A stretch of 64,000 bases of DNA from Microbacterium oleivorans NBRC 103075 (lineage in GTDB: Bacteria; Actinomycetota; Actinomycetes; Actinomycetales; Microbacteriaceae). A program made the position numbers and the translations under genes. Every line of letters begins with the position of its first letter. Positions within the stretch are counted from its first letter, which is position 1. Below, one piece after another: positions 51,531-59,405 of this stretch. The DNA is taken from the NCBI RefSeq assembly GCF_001552475.1, contig NZ_BCRG01000008.1:97691-161690 (forward strand), given 5' to 3'. The notes beneath the pieces were generated by a model. The model did not search any database, was not told where the DNA came from, and worked only from the letters and a program-made list of their open reading frames with translations.

Positions 51531-52201
51531 GAGGCCGCACTCAATCGATAACCCAGGCCACGGACGGTGTGGATGAGTCGCGGGCCGTGCGCCTCCATCT
51601 TGCGGCGCAGGGCGCTGAGGTGCACCTCGACGAGGTTGGGGTCGTAATCGTCGTACCCCCAGACTTGCGTCAGGATCTGCACCTTCGAGAGCGTCCGGCC
51701 CCGACTGTCGGCCAGCAGGTGCAGCAGTCGGAACTCCGTCGCGGTCAGCTCGAGTGCCTGACCGTCGCGGCGGGCGATGGCGGCATCCGGATCGACGACG
51801 AGGTCGCCGATCGCGATGGTCTGCGGGAGACGTCCGCGCCGGCGAAGCACCGCTCCGATCCGCGCGACCAGTTCGGCCACGGTGAACGGCTTCACCACGT
51901 AGTCGTCGGCGCCTTCAGCGAAGCCACGGAGGCGATCGTCGACCTCGTCGCGCGCGGTGAGCATGATGACGGGAGTGTCGCCGCTGGCCCGCACGAGGGG
52001 CAGCAGCCGGATGCCGGTAGGCCCCGGCATCATCCAATCCAGCACGACGAGATCCGGGCAGAACACCGTCAGGCGCCCCGTCAGGTCAGTGCCGTCGGGT
52101 GCGCCCTCGGCGACGAAGCCCTCGGCCCTCAGCGCGGTGACGACGGCCGAACGGATCGTTTCATCGTCGTCCACGACGAGTACACGGGCAGAGGCGGGCA
52201 T
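51527..52201 (-). CDS. OmpR/PhoB-family response regulator
   Basis: A 224-residue regulator. The receiver has VVDDDETIR, phospho-acceptor Asp55 in VVLDWMMPGPTG, and YVVKPFTVAEL. The winged helix shows LTATEFRLLHLLADS, KVQILTQVWGYDDYDPNLVEVH and a TVRGLGYRL ending. The ATG at 52201 has a TACCGT box 6 bp upstream. The divergent region of 178 bp holds two pairs of 11-bp-spaced repeats, and a Pro/Thr-rich membrane protein lies on the other side; that gene is the most likely target. Confidence 0.92.
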   Translation of the reverse strand: MPASARVLVVDDDETIRSAVVTALRAEGFVAEGAPDGTDLTGRLTVFCPDLVVLDWMMPGPTGIRLLPLVRASGDTPVIMLTARDEVDDRLRGFAEGADDYVVKPFTVAELVARIGAVLRRRGRLPQTIAIGDLVVDPDAAIARRDGQALELTATEFRLLHLLADSRGRTLSKVQILTQVWGYDDYDPNLVEVHLSALRRKMEAHGPRLIHTVRGLGYRLSAAS

Positions 52202-52207
52202 CGCACG

Positions 52208-52213
52208 ACGGTA
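52208..52213 (-). promoter_or_regulatory. Leaderless-type -10 box of the response-regulator gene
   Basis: TACCGT (minus strand) is 6 bp before the ATG at 52201, with no ribosome site. Confidence 0.5.
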
Positions 52214-52234
52214 CGCGTGGGCGCTGGGCGAAGA

Positions 52235-52288
52235 GTATGCGTCGGGTATGCGGTTGCCGCTGCCCGTGACGCTTCAGGCCAGCTTCAG
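52235..52288. promoter_or_regulatory. Two pairs of 11-bp-spaced direct repeats, candidate response-regulator sites
   Basis: GTATGCG occurs at 52235-52241 and 52246-52252, and GCTTCAG at 52271-52277 and 52282-52288. Each pair is spaced by 11 bp, the pattern bound by OmpR-family dimers. They lie between the divergent regulator gene and the membrane-protein gene at 52380. Confidence 0.5.
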
Positions 52289-52379
52289 ACACGGCTCGAA
52301 GGCTGGTGATCACCGGGCAGAGCAGCACTCAGGCGACTCCAGCCCGGGCACCTCAACGAAAGAGATGAAGGACGAGACC

Positions 52380-52958
52380 ATGACTGACGACCGGACACCC
52401 CAGCCCGACGACGACCGCGCCTCGGAAGACGCGCGCACGCTGCCTCTGACACCTCTGCAGACGGAGGCCCCACCGTCGCGCCGCCGCACCTGGACCCGAC
52501 CCGCGCTGGTCGTGGGCGCGCTCATCGTCGCGGCGGGCCTCGCCGGTGGTGGCGCCGCCATCGCCGCACAGTCCACGTCGGCGACGACCGCGACGGGCAT
52601 CACCCCGGCTGGCGGATCCGGCGAAGCTGCGCCCACGGACACTCCCACCGGCACCCCGACCCCTCCCGCAGAGGGAACAGCGCCGGCCGACCCGCCGACT
52701 CCGGGCACGGACGCCGCGGCTCCGACGGCGCCCGCCCCGGGCGCGAAGGGACCAGGAGACTGCGCTGCAGGCGAACGGCCCGTTCCGCCCGCCGACGGCT
52801 CCGCCCCGAAGACACCCGGCGAGCACGGCCATGGCCCCCGGGCCGACGGCAGCTCGCCGACCCCGCCGACTGACCACCCGACGCCTCCGACGGACGGCCC
52901 CACGCCGCCGACCGACGCGCCGACGCCCGAGTCCGACGACTCGTCGCAGGGCAGTTGA
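52380..52958 (+). CDS. Pro/Thr-rich single-pass membrane protein
   Basis: A 192-residue protein. Residues 1-40 are charged and cytoplasmic, one helix spans about 43-67 (PALVVGALIVAAGLAGGGAA), and the rest is an extracellular Pro/Thr/Ala/Gly-rich tail ending in a repeated PTPPTD unit (three copies) and an acidic SDDSSQ end. Start chosen at 52380 because GAAGGA lies 7 bp before it; the ATG at 52365 has no spaced ribosome site. It is probably a wall-spanning protein of low complexity, controlled by the divergent two-component system. No domain is recognised. Confidence 0.7.
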   Translation: MTDDRTPQPDDDRASEDARTLPLTPLQTEAPPSRRRTWTRPALVVGALIVAAGLAGGGAAIAAQSTSATTATGITPAGGSGEAAPTDTPTGTPTPPAEGTAPADPPTPGTDAAAPTAPAPGAKGPGDCAAGERPVPPADGSAPKTPGEHGHGPRADGSSPTPPTDHPTPPTDGPTPPTDAPTPESDDSSQGS

Positions 52959-52989
52959 GCAGGCGACTTCTGTCGTCTCCGACGCCCGT

Positions 52990-53026
52990 GGCACCGGGGA
53001 TGCGCCACCCGGCGTTCCCCGGTGCC
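52990..53026. terminator. Bidirectional hairpin terminator
   Basis: GGCACCGGGGA (52990-53000) pairs with TCCCCGGTGCC (53016-53026), with an inner CGCC/GGCG stem. It lies between convergent genes. Confidence 0.75.
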
Positions 53027-53043
53027 GCTCAGTCCCGAACGAC

Positions 53044-54846
53044 TCAGGTGCGGTGCGCCGCACGGCCCGCGTGGCCGGCGAGCGCGTCGGCCGCGCCGAC
53101 GAGGGCGAGGTGACTGAGGGCCTGCGGGGTGTTCCCGATGTGCCGACCCGTCGCCGGGTCGTACTCCTCGGACAGCAGCCCCACGTCGTTCGCGACGGCG
53201 CACAGGCGGTCCATGAGTCGCGTCGCGTCGTCGGTCCGTCCGGTCGCCGCGTACTGCTCGACGAGCCAGAACGAGCAGGCGAGGAAGGGATGCTCGTCGC
53301 CGGGCAACCCGTCGGTTCCCGCCGCCGTTCGGTACCGCAGGACGAAGCCGTCGCGCAGGAGGTCCCGCTCGATCTTTTCGACGGTCGCCAGCATCCGCGG
53401 ATCGTCGGGGGCGCAGAAGCCGACGACGGGCAGGAGCAGTAGCGAGGCATCGACCTCGTCGGTCGTGTCGTGCTGCGTGAAGTGGCCACCCGCGGCATCC
53501 ACCCCCGTCGCATCGATCTCGGCGCGCACCTGATCGCGGAGCCGCTCCCACGTGCCGGCGTCGCCGGGCAGGCCGTGCTCGCGTACCGCGCGGACGCCGC
53601 GGTCGAGCGCAGCCCACACCATGGCGCGGGAGTGCGTGAAGTGGTGCAGATCGCCCCGCATCTCCCAGATGCCGTGGTCGGGGCGGTCGACCCACGCGAC
53701 GACCTGCGCCAGCAGCGCGCGCTGCAGCGACCACGACGAGGCGGTCTCGGTCACCCCCGCGAGGCGGGCGGCCTCGAGGGCGACGAGGACCTCGCCGATG
53801 ACGTCGCCTTGGTACTGGTCGACGGCGCCGTTGCCGATGCGGACGGGCGCGGATCCCTCGTAGCCCGGCAGGCTCGTCAGCTCGCGTTCGGGAAGGTCCC
53901 GTTCACCGCCGAGGCCGTACATGATCTGCACGTCGGCAGGATCGCCGGCGATCGCGCGCAGCAGCCAGTCGCGCCAGCGCTCAGGTGCCCGTGTGTAGCC
54001 GTGGGCGAGGTAGGCCTCGAGGGTGAGGGCGGCATCGCGCAACCAGACGAACCGGTAGTCCCAGTTGCGCGAGCCGCCGGGGTCTTCGGGGAGCGAGGTC
54101 GTCGCGGCGGCGACGATCCCGCCGGTTTCGGTGTGGGTCAGGGCGCGGAGCACGAGCATCGAGCGCACGACGTGGGCTCCCCAGGGTCCGCCGTCCTCGA
54201 CGCCCGCCGCGAAGTCGCTCCACCACCTGCGGGTGTGCGCGATCGCGGCGTCGACGTCGACACCGACGGGATGCCGGTGGTACGACCGGTCCCACGTGAG
54301 CACCGAGTCGACGGTCGCGCCCGCCGCCACCGTGAACACGGCGCGGTGCATCGTGCCGTCCGGGCGCAGTCGGGGGCCGCGGAGCGCGACGGCGTCGGGA
54401 CCGGCGATCGCGAGCAGCACCGGCGCGTCCGCGTGCCCGATCTGCCGCACCCAGGGGAGGGCCCGGGCGTAATCGAAACGCAGGCGCAGCTCGCTCGCGA
54501 AGGCGACCGTGCCCTCGATGCCGACGACGCGCCGGACCACGGCATCGGTGTCGTCGTGCATGGGCATGAACTCGATGACCTCGGCGCTGCCCGTCGGCGT
54601 CTGCCACCGCGTGACCAGCACGAAGGTGTCGCCGTCGTAGCGCCGGGTTGACGTGGCGGCCGGGTCGGCCGGCCGGAGGCTCCACCGGCCGTGCTCGTCG
54701 TCGCCGAGCAGGCCGCCGAAGATCGAGGCGTCGTCGTAGCGGGGAAGACACAGCCAGTCGATGCTCCCGGCATCCGACACGAGAGCTCCCGTCCGGCAGT
54801 TGCTGAGCAGGGCGTAGGACTCGATCGGGGCAGACATCGTCGTCAT
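53044..54846 (-). CDS. Glycoside hydrolase family 15 protein (glucoamylase/trehalase-like)
   Basis: A 600-residue cytoplasmic enzyme. The N-terminal beta-supersandwich starts IESYALLSNCRTGALVS and contains SIDWLCLPRYDDASIFG, typical of bacterial GH15. The (alpha/alpha)6 barrel has SRNWDYRFVWLRDAALT, IMYGLGGERDLPE and, near the end, SEEYDPATGRHIGNTPQALS. Actinobacterial members include both alpha-glucan hydrolases and trehalases, which cannot be separated by eye. GAGG lies 6 bp before the ATG at 54846. It is divergent from a glucose-6-phosphate dehydrogenase homologue, which hints that released glucose feeds the pentose phosphate route. Confidence 0.9.
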   Translation of the reverse strand: MTTMSAPIESYALLSNCRTGALVSDAGSIDWLCLPRYDDASIFGGLLGDDEHGRWSLRPADPAATSTRRYDGDTFVLVTRWQTPTGSAEVIEFMPMHDDTDAVVRRVVGIEGTVAFASELRLRFDYARALPWVRQIGHADAPVLLAIAGPDAVALRGPRLRPDGTMHRAVFTVAAGATVDSVLTWDRSYHRHPVGVDVDAAIAHTRRWWSDFAAGVEDGGPWGAHVVRSMLVLRALTHTETGGIVAAATTSLPEDPGGSRNWDYRFVWLRDAALTLEAYLAHGYTRAPERWRDWLLRAIAGDPADVQIMYGLGGERDLPERELTSLPGYEGSAPVRIGNGAVDQYQGDVIGEVLVALEAARLAGVTETASSWSLQRALLAQVVAWVDRPDHGIWEMRGDLHHFTHSRAMVWAALDRGVRAVREHGLPGDAGTWERLRDQVRAEIDATGVDAAGGHFTQHDTTDEVDASLLLLPVVGFCAPDDPRMLATVEKIERDLLRDGFVLRYRTAAGTDGLPGDEHPFLACSFWLVEQYAATGRTDDATRLMDRLCAVANDVGLLSEEYDPATGRHIGNTPQALSHLALVGAADALAGHAGRAAHRT

Positions 54847-54912
54847 TGTGATCCTCGCGAGGCATCGGGGCAAGAGACGACCGCCGACGGGTGTCGTCAT
54901 CGGGAGCGGGGC

Positions 54913-54918
54913 TAGTGT
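54913..54918 (+). promoter_or_regulatory. Leaderless-type -10 box
   Basis: TAGTGT lies 7 bp before the ATG at 54926. It fixes the start of the glucose-6-phosphate dehydrogenase homologue. Confidence 0.55.
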
Positions 54919-54925
54919 GACGCGC

Positions 54926-56290
54926 ATGACGGCCGACACGACCCTGCTCATCCTCGGCGCTTCGGGGGACCTCACCTCGCGGCTGCTGCTCCCCGCACTC
55001 GGCCAGCTTCTCGCTCGCGAACCGGAGCGGAAGATCCGCCTGGCGGGGGCCGGGGTCGAGGACTGGAGCGATGAGGCCTGGCGCGAGACCGTGCGGAAGG
55101 CCTTCGCCACGACCGACTCGGAGTCCGCCTTCGAGCCCCTGGCGGACACGACGTACACGCAGGCCGACATCACCGACGCCGATCAGTTGCAGAAGCTGTT
55201 GGATGCCGCCGAGGGCAGGCCCGCGCTCTACTTCGCCGTGCCGCCCGCGGTGGCCGCGAAGGCGTGCGATGCGCTCCGCTCGGTCACGATTCCCGAGGGC
55301 ACGATCCTCGCGCTCGAGAAGCCGTTCGGCTCGGATGCCGCGACCGCCGAGCACCTCAACGCGACGCTCGCCGAATTGGTGCCCGAGGGTCAGGTGTTCC
55401 GCGTCGACCACTTCCTCGGCCGCTCGACGGTCTTGAACCTGCTCGGCGCGCGCTTCGCGAACCGCCTCATCGAGCCGGCCTGGTCGGCGGACCACATCGC
55501 GTCGATCCTCGTGCAGTTCGACGAGCCGCTCGGACTCGAAGGGCGCGCGGGGTACTACGACAAGGCCGGCGCGCTCACCGACATGATCCAGAGCCACCTG
55601 CTGCAGGTCATGGCGTTCGCGACGATGGAGCCGCCGGCATCTCTCGATCAGCGCGACCTCCGCGACGCGACGGGCGCCGCTCTTCGAGCCACCGCCGTGT
55701 GGAACGACGACCCGATCGCGTCGTCGCGCCGGGCTCGGTACACGGCGGGCACCGTCGAGGGCCGCGACTTCCCCTCGTACGTCGACGAGCCGGGCGTCGA
55801 CCCGGGCCGCGAGACCGAGACGCTCGCGGAGATGACGGTGGAGGTCCGAAACGCTCGCTGGCAGGGCGTTCCCATCACGCTCCGATCGGGCAAGGCCCTC
55901 GGAAACGCCGAGGCGAAGGTCGAGGTGCGGTTCCACCCCGTCCGACACCTGCCCCGCGGATTCACCGGCGACCCCGGCCCGACGGTGCTCCGCTTCTCGC
56001 TCGGACCCGACTCGATCGCACTCGATCTGAACGTCAACGGCGAGGCCGACCCGCTCGAACTCGAGAAGGCGACTCTCGAGGCGGAACTCGGAGCAGGAGC
56101 ACTGAAGGCCTATGCCGAGGTGCTGTCGGGCATCCTCGACGGAGACGCCATGCTGTCGGTGCGCGGTGACGCAGCGGTCGACTGCTGGCACATCGTCCAG
56201 CCCGTGATCGACGCGTGGCGCGACGGGCGCGTGCCGCTCGACGAGTACGCCGCCGGAACCTCGGGCCCCGAGAGCTGGCCGACAACCTGA
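54926..56290 (+). CDS. Glucose-6-phosphate dehydrogenase family protein (atypical active site)
   Basis: A 454-residue homologue of Zwf, shorter than the usual 480-510. The NADP loop is GASGDLTSR (residues 11-19), EKPFGSDAATAEHLN is conserved, and YYDKAGALTDMIQSHLLQ keeps the structural core. The substrate motif reads RVDHFLGRS (Arg159 to Ser167), where typical enzymes have RIDHYLGKE: the active-site Lys is replaced by Arg166. This may lower activity or change the substrate. It is probably a second copy beside a normal zwf elsewhere. It is divergent from GH15, and the start is set by a -10 box at 7 bp. Confidence 0.85.
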   Translation: MTADTTLLILGASGDLTSRLLLPALGQLLAREPERKIRLAGAGVEDWSDEAWRETVRKAFATTDSESAFEPLADTTYTQADITDADQLQKLLDAAEGRPALYFAVPPAVAAKACDALRSVTIPEGTILALEKPFGSDAATAEHLNATLAELVPEGQVFRVDHFLGRSTVLNLLGARFANRLIEPAWSADHIASILVQFDEPLGLEGRAGYYDKAGALTDMIQSHLLQVMAFATMEPPASLDQRDLRDATGAALRATAVWNDDPIASSRRARYTAGTVEGRDFPSYVDEPGVDPGRETETLAEMTVEVRNARWQGVPITLRSGKALGNAEAKVEVRFHPVRHLPRGFTGDPGPTVLRFSLGPDSIALDLNVNGEADPLELEKATLEAELGAGALKAYAEVLSGILDGDAMLSVRGDAAVDCWHIVQPVIDAWRDGRVPLDEYAAGTSGPESWPTT

Positions 56291-56335
56291 GTGGCCGGTG
56301 ACGCCACCCTCATCCCACGGTGATGGAATAGACGG

Positions 56336-56908
56336 ATGCCGAATCGCACCGCGTCCACCGACGCCCCCATCCTCGACGTCCTGACCGAGCGCTGGAGCAC
56401 CCGCATCTTCGACGGCTCCGCGCCGATCGATGAGCAGGCACTGCAGTCCGCCCTCGAGGCCGCGCGTTGGTCTCCCTCGGCGTCGAACACGCAGCCGTGG
56501 CGCTTCATCGTCGCGCGGCGGGGCTCGGCATCCCACACCGCGGTCGTCGAGAGCCTCCTGGGCTTCAACCGCGCCTGGGCAGCCGACGCCGCCGCCCTCG
56601 TCGTGTTCGTCGCGACGACCGAGCAGGACGGCAAGGAGCTGCGCTGGGCGACCTACGACGTGGGCCAGGCCGCGGCGCACTTCACGGTCCAGGCCCACGC
56701 GAACGGACTGAGCACTCATCAGATGGGCGGGTTCCGCGCCGCCGACATCGCGACCGCGTTCAGCCTCGCCGACGACCAGCGGGCGATCACCGTCATGGCC
56801 GTGGGCCCGCTCGGGGACGTCGAGTCCGCGTCGGACGATCTGCGCGCACGTGAGGATGCACCCCGCGAACGGCGTCCCGTCGCCGAGTCGATCCTCATCG
56901 ACGACTGA
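56336..56908 (+). CDS. Nitroreductase-family protein
   Basis: A 190-residue FMN-dependent oxidoreductase fold. Family landmarks are ERWSTRIFDGSAP near the N-terminus, EAARWSPSASNTQPWRFIVA with the flavin-binding Ser-Asn, VGQAAAHFTVQAHANGL, and the C-terminal ITVMAVGPLG. It would reduce nitro groups, quinones or similar acceptors with NAD(P)H; the substrate is unknown. No clear ribosome site or -10 box is seen at the ATG. Confidence 0.9.
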   Translation: MPNRTASTDAPILDVLTERWSTRIFDGSAPIDEQALQSALEAARWSPSASNTQPWRFIVARRGSASHTAVVESLLGFNRAWAADAAALVVFVATTEQDGKELRWATYDVGQAAAHFTVQAHANGLSTHQMGGFRAADIATAFSLADDQRAITVMAVGPLGDVESASDDLRAREDAPRERRPVAESILIDD

Positions 56909-56949
56909 TCCGGTGCGGCGGCGGCCGCCTCACCCGTCATCCGGTGGTG

Positions 56950-56955
56950 TTTAGT
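56950..56955 (+). promoter_or_regulatory. Leaderless-type -10 box
   Basis: TTTAGT lies 7 bp before the ATG at 56963. A GTG at 56954 in the same frame is an alternative start but overlaps the box. Confidence 0.4.
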
Positions 56956-56962
56956 GGACCCG

Positions 56963-57640
56963 ATGGACGACGACGCCGCCGCCGAGCTGGCTCGCCTGCG
57001 CGAACGCGCGTACGGGCGCACTGCTGACATCGCCGGGGATGCCCCCGCGATGCGGCGTCTGCGCGAGCTCGAGGCGCGCCTCGTGCCGGCAGCAGCCCCG
57101 CCGATCGAAGAGCCGCAGCCGGACCCGGCTCCTGACGCAGACGTCGTCCCAGGGGTACCGGTCGCCCGGGCCCCTCGGTGGCGGCGCTGGGTGATGGGCG
57201 CGGCCGTTCTCGTCGGAGCGGCGGCGCTCGTGGCGGGGACCGTGGCGGTCACGCTCTCGATCCCCCGCGACGTGCCGCGCTACCCGGACGCGATGCGGGT
57301 GGCGACACTGGACACCCTCGAGCCCTGGCCGCCGCAGAGCGACTCGGCCAGCCGGCGACACGAGGACTTCCGCGGGTTCTCGGTCTTCACCAACACCGTC
57401 GGCACGTCCGCCGACCCGAACCCGGTGCGCTGCCTCAGCGTCGTCAGCCCCGCCGAAGCGGCCGATCCGACCGTCGGCGAGACCTTCTCCGCGTGCGGCG
57501 CGGGCCCGTTCCCGGTGTCGGTGACCGCCGTCGTCAGCTCGTTGAGTCCGCAGGCGGCTCAGGATGCGTACGCCCCGGGGACGGCGATCAACTTCACGCT
57601 CGGCGAGGACGGCGTGGAGGTCTGGGTCATCGATCGCTGA
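56963..57640 (+). CDS. Hypothetical membrane protein with extracytoplasmic domain
   Basis: A 225-residue protein. A helical, Arg/Glu-rich cytoplasmic start (AAAELARLRERAYGRT) and a Pro-rich linker lead to one helix at about residues 72-94 (MGAAVLVGAAALVAGTVAVTL). The outer domain of 130 residues contains two Cys (RCLSVVS and SACGAG), likely a disulfide. No family is recognised. The layout is typical of small actinobacterial envelope proteins that sit beside sensor kinases. Confidence 0.75.
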   Translation: MDDDAAAELARLRERAYGRTADIAGDAPAMRRLRELEARLVPAAAPPIEEPQPDPAPDADVVPGVPVARAPRWRRWVMGAAVLVGAAALVAGTVAVTLSIPRDVPRYPDAMRVATLDTLEPWPPQSDSASRRHEDFRGFSVFTNTVGTSADPNPVRCLSVVSPAEAADPTVGETFSACGAGPFPVSVTAVVSSLSPQAAQDAYAPGTAINFTLGEDGVEVWVIDR

Positions 57641-57711
57641 CGACGGAGTCAGCGCCGGTGGGGTACGGTTCCGATACCTGGTCATGCGTTCGACGGAAAA
57701 ACGAGGCGACG

Positions 57712-59376
57712 GTGCCCCTGTTCGAGATGGAAGCCACGAGGTCCAGCCGGATCCGGGTTTTCGTGCGCGCCCAGCTCCCCTTCCTCCTCGGGGTCCTCTT
57801 CATCGTCGGCGTGGCGCTCATCGCGCACCCCGAGGGCGTGGGCACACCCGTCGTGATGGCGGGTGTCGCGATCACCGCGGCGGCCACGGTGGCCTCGGTC
57901 GTCATCGCCTGGGAACGCCTGAACCCCGCCTGGATGGCCTTGGTCGCGGTGGCCGACATGCTCGCCGTCGCCCTGTTCCGCGCCGAGCTGATGCCGTTCA
58001 TCCCGGCCGTGACGATCCTCGCACTCTTCCCGATCCTCTGGCTCGCGTACGGCTTCCCCTGGTACGGGATCGTCGTGGCCGTCATCGGCGCGGTGTTCAT
58101 CATCGCCTTCCGCTACTTCTACACCCAGGAATGGCCGAAGACCCCCGCGGAGTGGGCGAACGTCTTCGCGTTCCCGGCGCTGATCGTCGGCATCGCCGTC
58201 GTCGTGTTCATCGCCGCCCGCCACCTCCGCCGCAACAGTCGACGTCTCGCAGAGGTGTCCCGCGCGCAGGAGGATGCGCTCCGCGAGGCGACGGATGCCG
58301 AGGCCATCGCCGTCGGCATCCTGAACACCGTGAACGCCGGCGTCGCGTTCTACGACAAGGAGGGTCGCCTCGACATCGCGAACCCCCTCGCCCACCAGAT
58401 GGTCGAAATGGTGGGGTTCAGTCTCGACAAGCCGCCGTATGCGGGAAACGACGTCCTCGCCGCCGACCGGGTCAGCAAGATCCCCTACGACCAGCAGATC
58501 ATCCCCCGCGCGCTCCGCGGCGAGAACATCGACAATCACGTCGAATGGCTCGGGCCACCCGAGGCGCAGGTCGCGATCCTCGCCTCATCGGGTCAGGTGC
58601 ACAGCGAGGACGGTCGGCTGCTCGGCACCGTCGTCGTCGCGTACGACGTCACCGAGCTGGCCGACGCGGTGGAGGTTCGCGAGCAGTTCCTCCGCACCGT
58701 GTCGCACGAGCTCCGCACCCCGATCACGAGCATCACCGGGTTCCTCGACCTCATCGCCGACGCTGCCGACCCCGCCGACGAGAAGCTGCATCGCTATATC
58801 GAGATCGTCATCCGCAAGACGAACGACCTCTTCGACCGCGTCGGCGACCTGCTGCACGCGAACGACACCGACAAGACCCTGCACGTGACGCCGGTCGACA
58901 TCGCCCAGCTCGTGGCGACCGCGGCGGGGAACCTCACGGACGCGGCATCCGCTCAGAGCATGCGCATCGAGCTTGCGGGACCGCCCACGTTGCCTGCGGA
59001 GGGGGATGCCGGGCACCTGGTCATCGCCATCACCGAATTGCTGCGCAACGCGGTGAAATTCGGAACCCCCGAGACGACGGTGACGGCCGGCTACGCCCTG
59101 CGCGGCGATCGCATCGAGATCGCCGTGAGCAACATCGGCCCGGGCATCACCCATGCCGAGCAGCGACGCGTCTTCGACCGCTTCTACCGTACGGCGTACG
59201 CGCGCTCGCGGGAGATCCAGGGGTTCGGGCTCGGCCTCACCAACCTCCGGGCGATCGTGGTGGCGCACGCGGGCCACATCCGCATCGACAGCACCCCCGG
59301 TCGGTGGACGACGGTCACGATCAGCCTGCCGGTCCGCCTGGCCACAGACATCCGCCAGGGTCAACCCACGGCGTGA
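57712..59376 (+). CDS. PAS-containing sensor histidine kinase, no adjacent regulator
   Basis: A 554-residue kinase. Five to six N-terminal helices (residues 20-170) are followed by a coiled coil, a PAS domain (VNAGVAFYDKEGRLDIANPLA, then GTVVVAYDVTELADAV), the phospho-acceptor in LRTVSHELRTPITSITG (His332), and an ATPase domain with LLRNAVKFG, NIGPGITH and GFGLGLTNLRAIV. The GTG at 57712 has GAGG 5 bp before it. No response regulator gene is near. The end touches the start region of the polyketide synthase gene (TGATG). Confidence 0.88.
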   Translation: MPLFEMEATRSSRIRVFVRAQLPFLLGVLFIVGVALIAHPEGVGTPVVMAGVAITAAATVASVVIAWERLNPAWMALVAVADMLAVALFRAELMPFIPAVTILALFPILWLAYGFPWYGIVVAVIGAVFIIAFRYFYTQEWPKTPAEWANVFAFPALIVGIAVVVFIAARHLRRNSRRLAEVSRAQEDALREATDAEAIAVGILNTVNAGVAFYDKEGRLDIANPLAHQMVEMVGFSLDKPPYAGNDVLAADRVSKIPYDQQIIPRALRGENIDNHVEWLGPPEAQVAILASSGQVHSEDGRLLGTVVVAYDVTELADAVEVREQFLRTVSHELRTPITSITGFLDLIADAADPADEKLHRYIEIVIRKTNDLFDRVGDLLHANDTDKTLHVTPVDIAQLVATAAGNLTDAASAQSMRIELAGPPTLPAEGDAGHLVIAITELLRNAVKFGTPETTVTAGYALRGDRIEIAVSNIGPGITHAEQRRVFDRFYRTAYARSREIQGFGLGLTNLRAIVVAHAGHIRIDSTPGRWTTVTISLPVRLATDIRQGQPTA

Positions 59377-59393
59377 TGACGTCCTCCGCCGGT

Positions 59394-59399
59394 TACGGT
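59394..59399 (+). promoter_or_regulatory. Leaderless-type -10 box
   Basis: TACGGT lies 6 bp before the ATG at 59406. It supports a separate promoter for the polyketide synthase operon. Confidence 0.45.
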
Positions 59400-59405
59400 G
59401 AGGAA

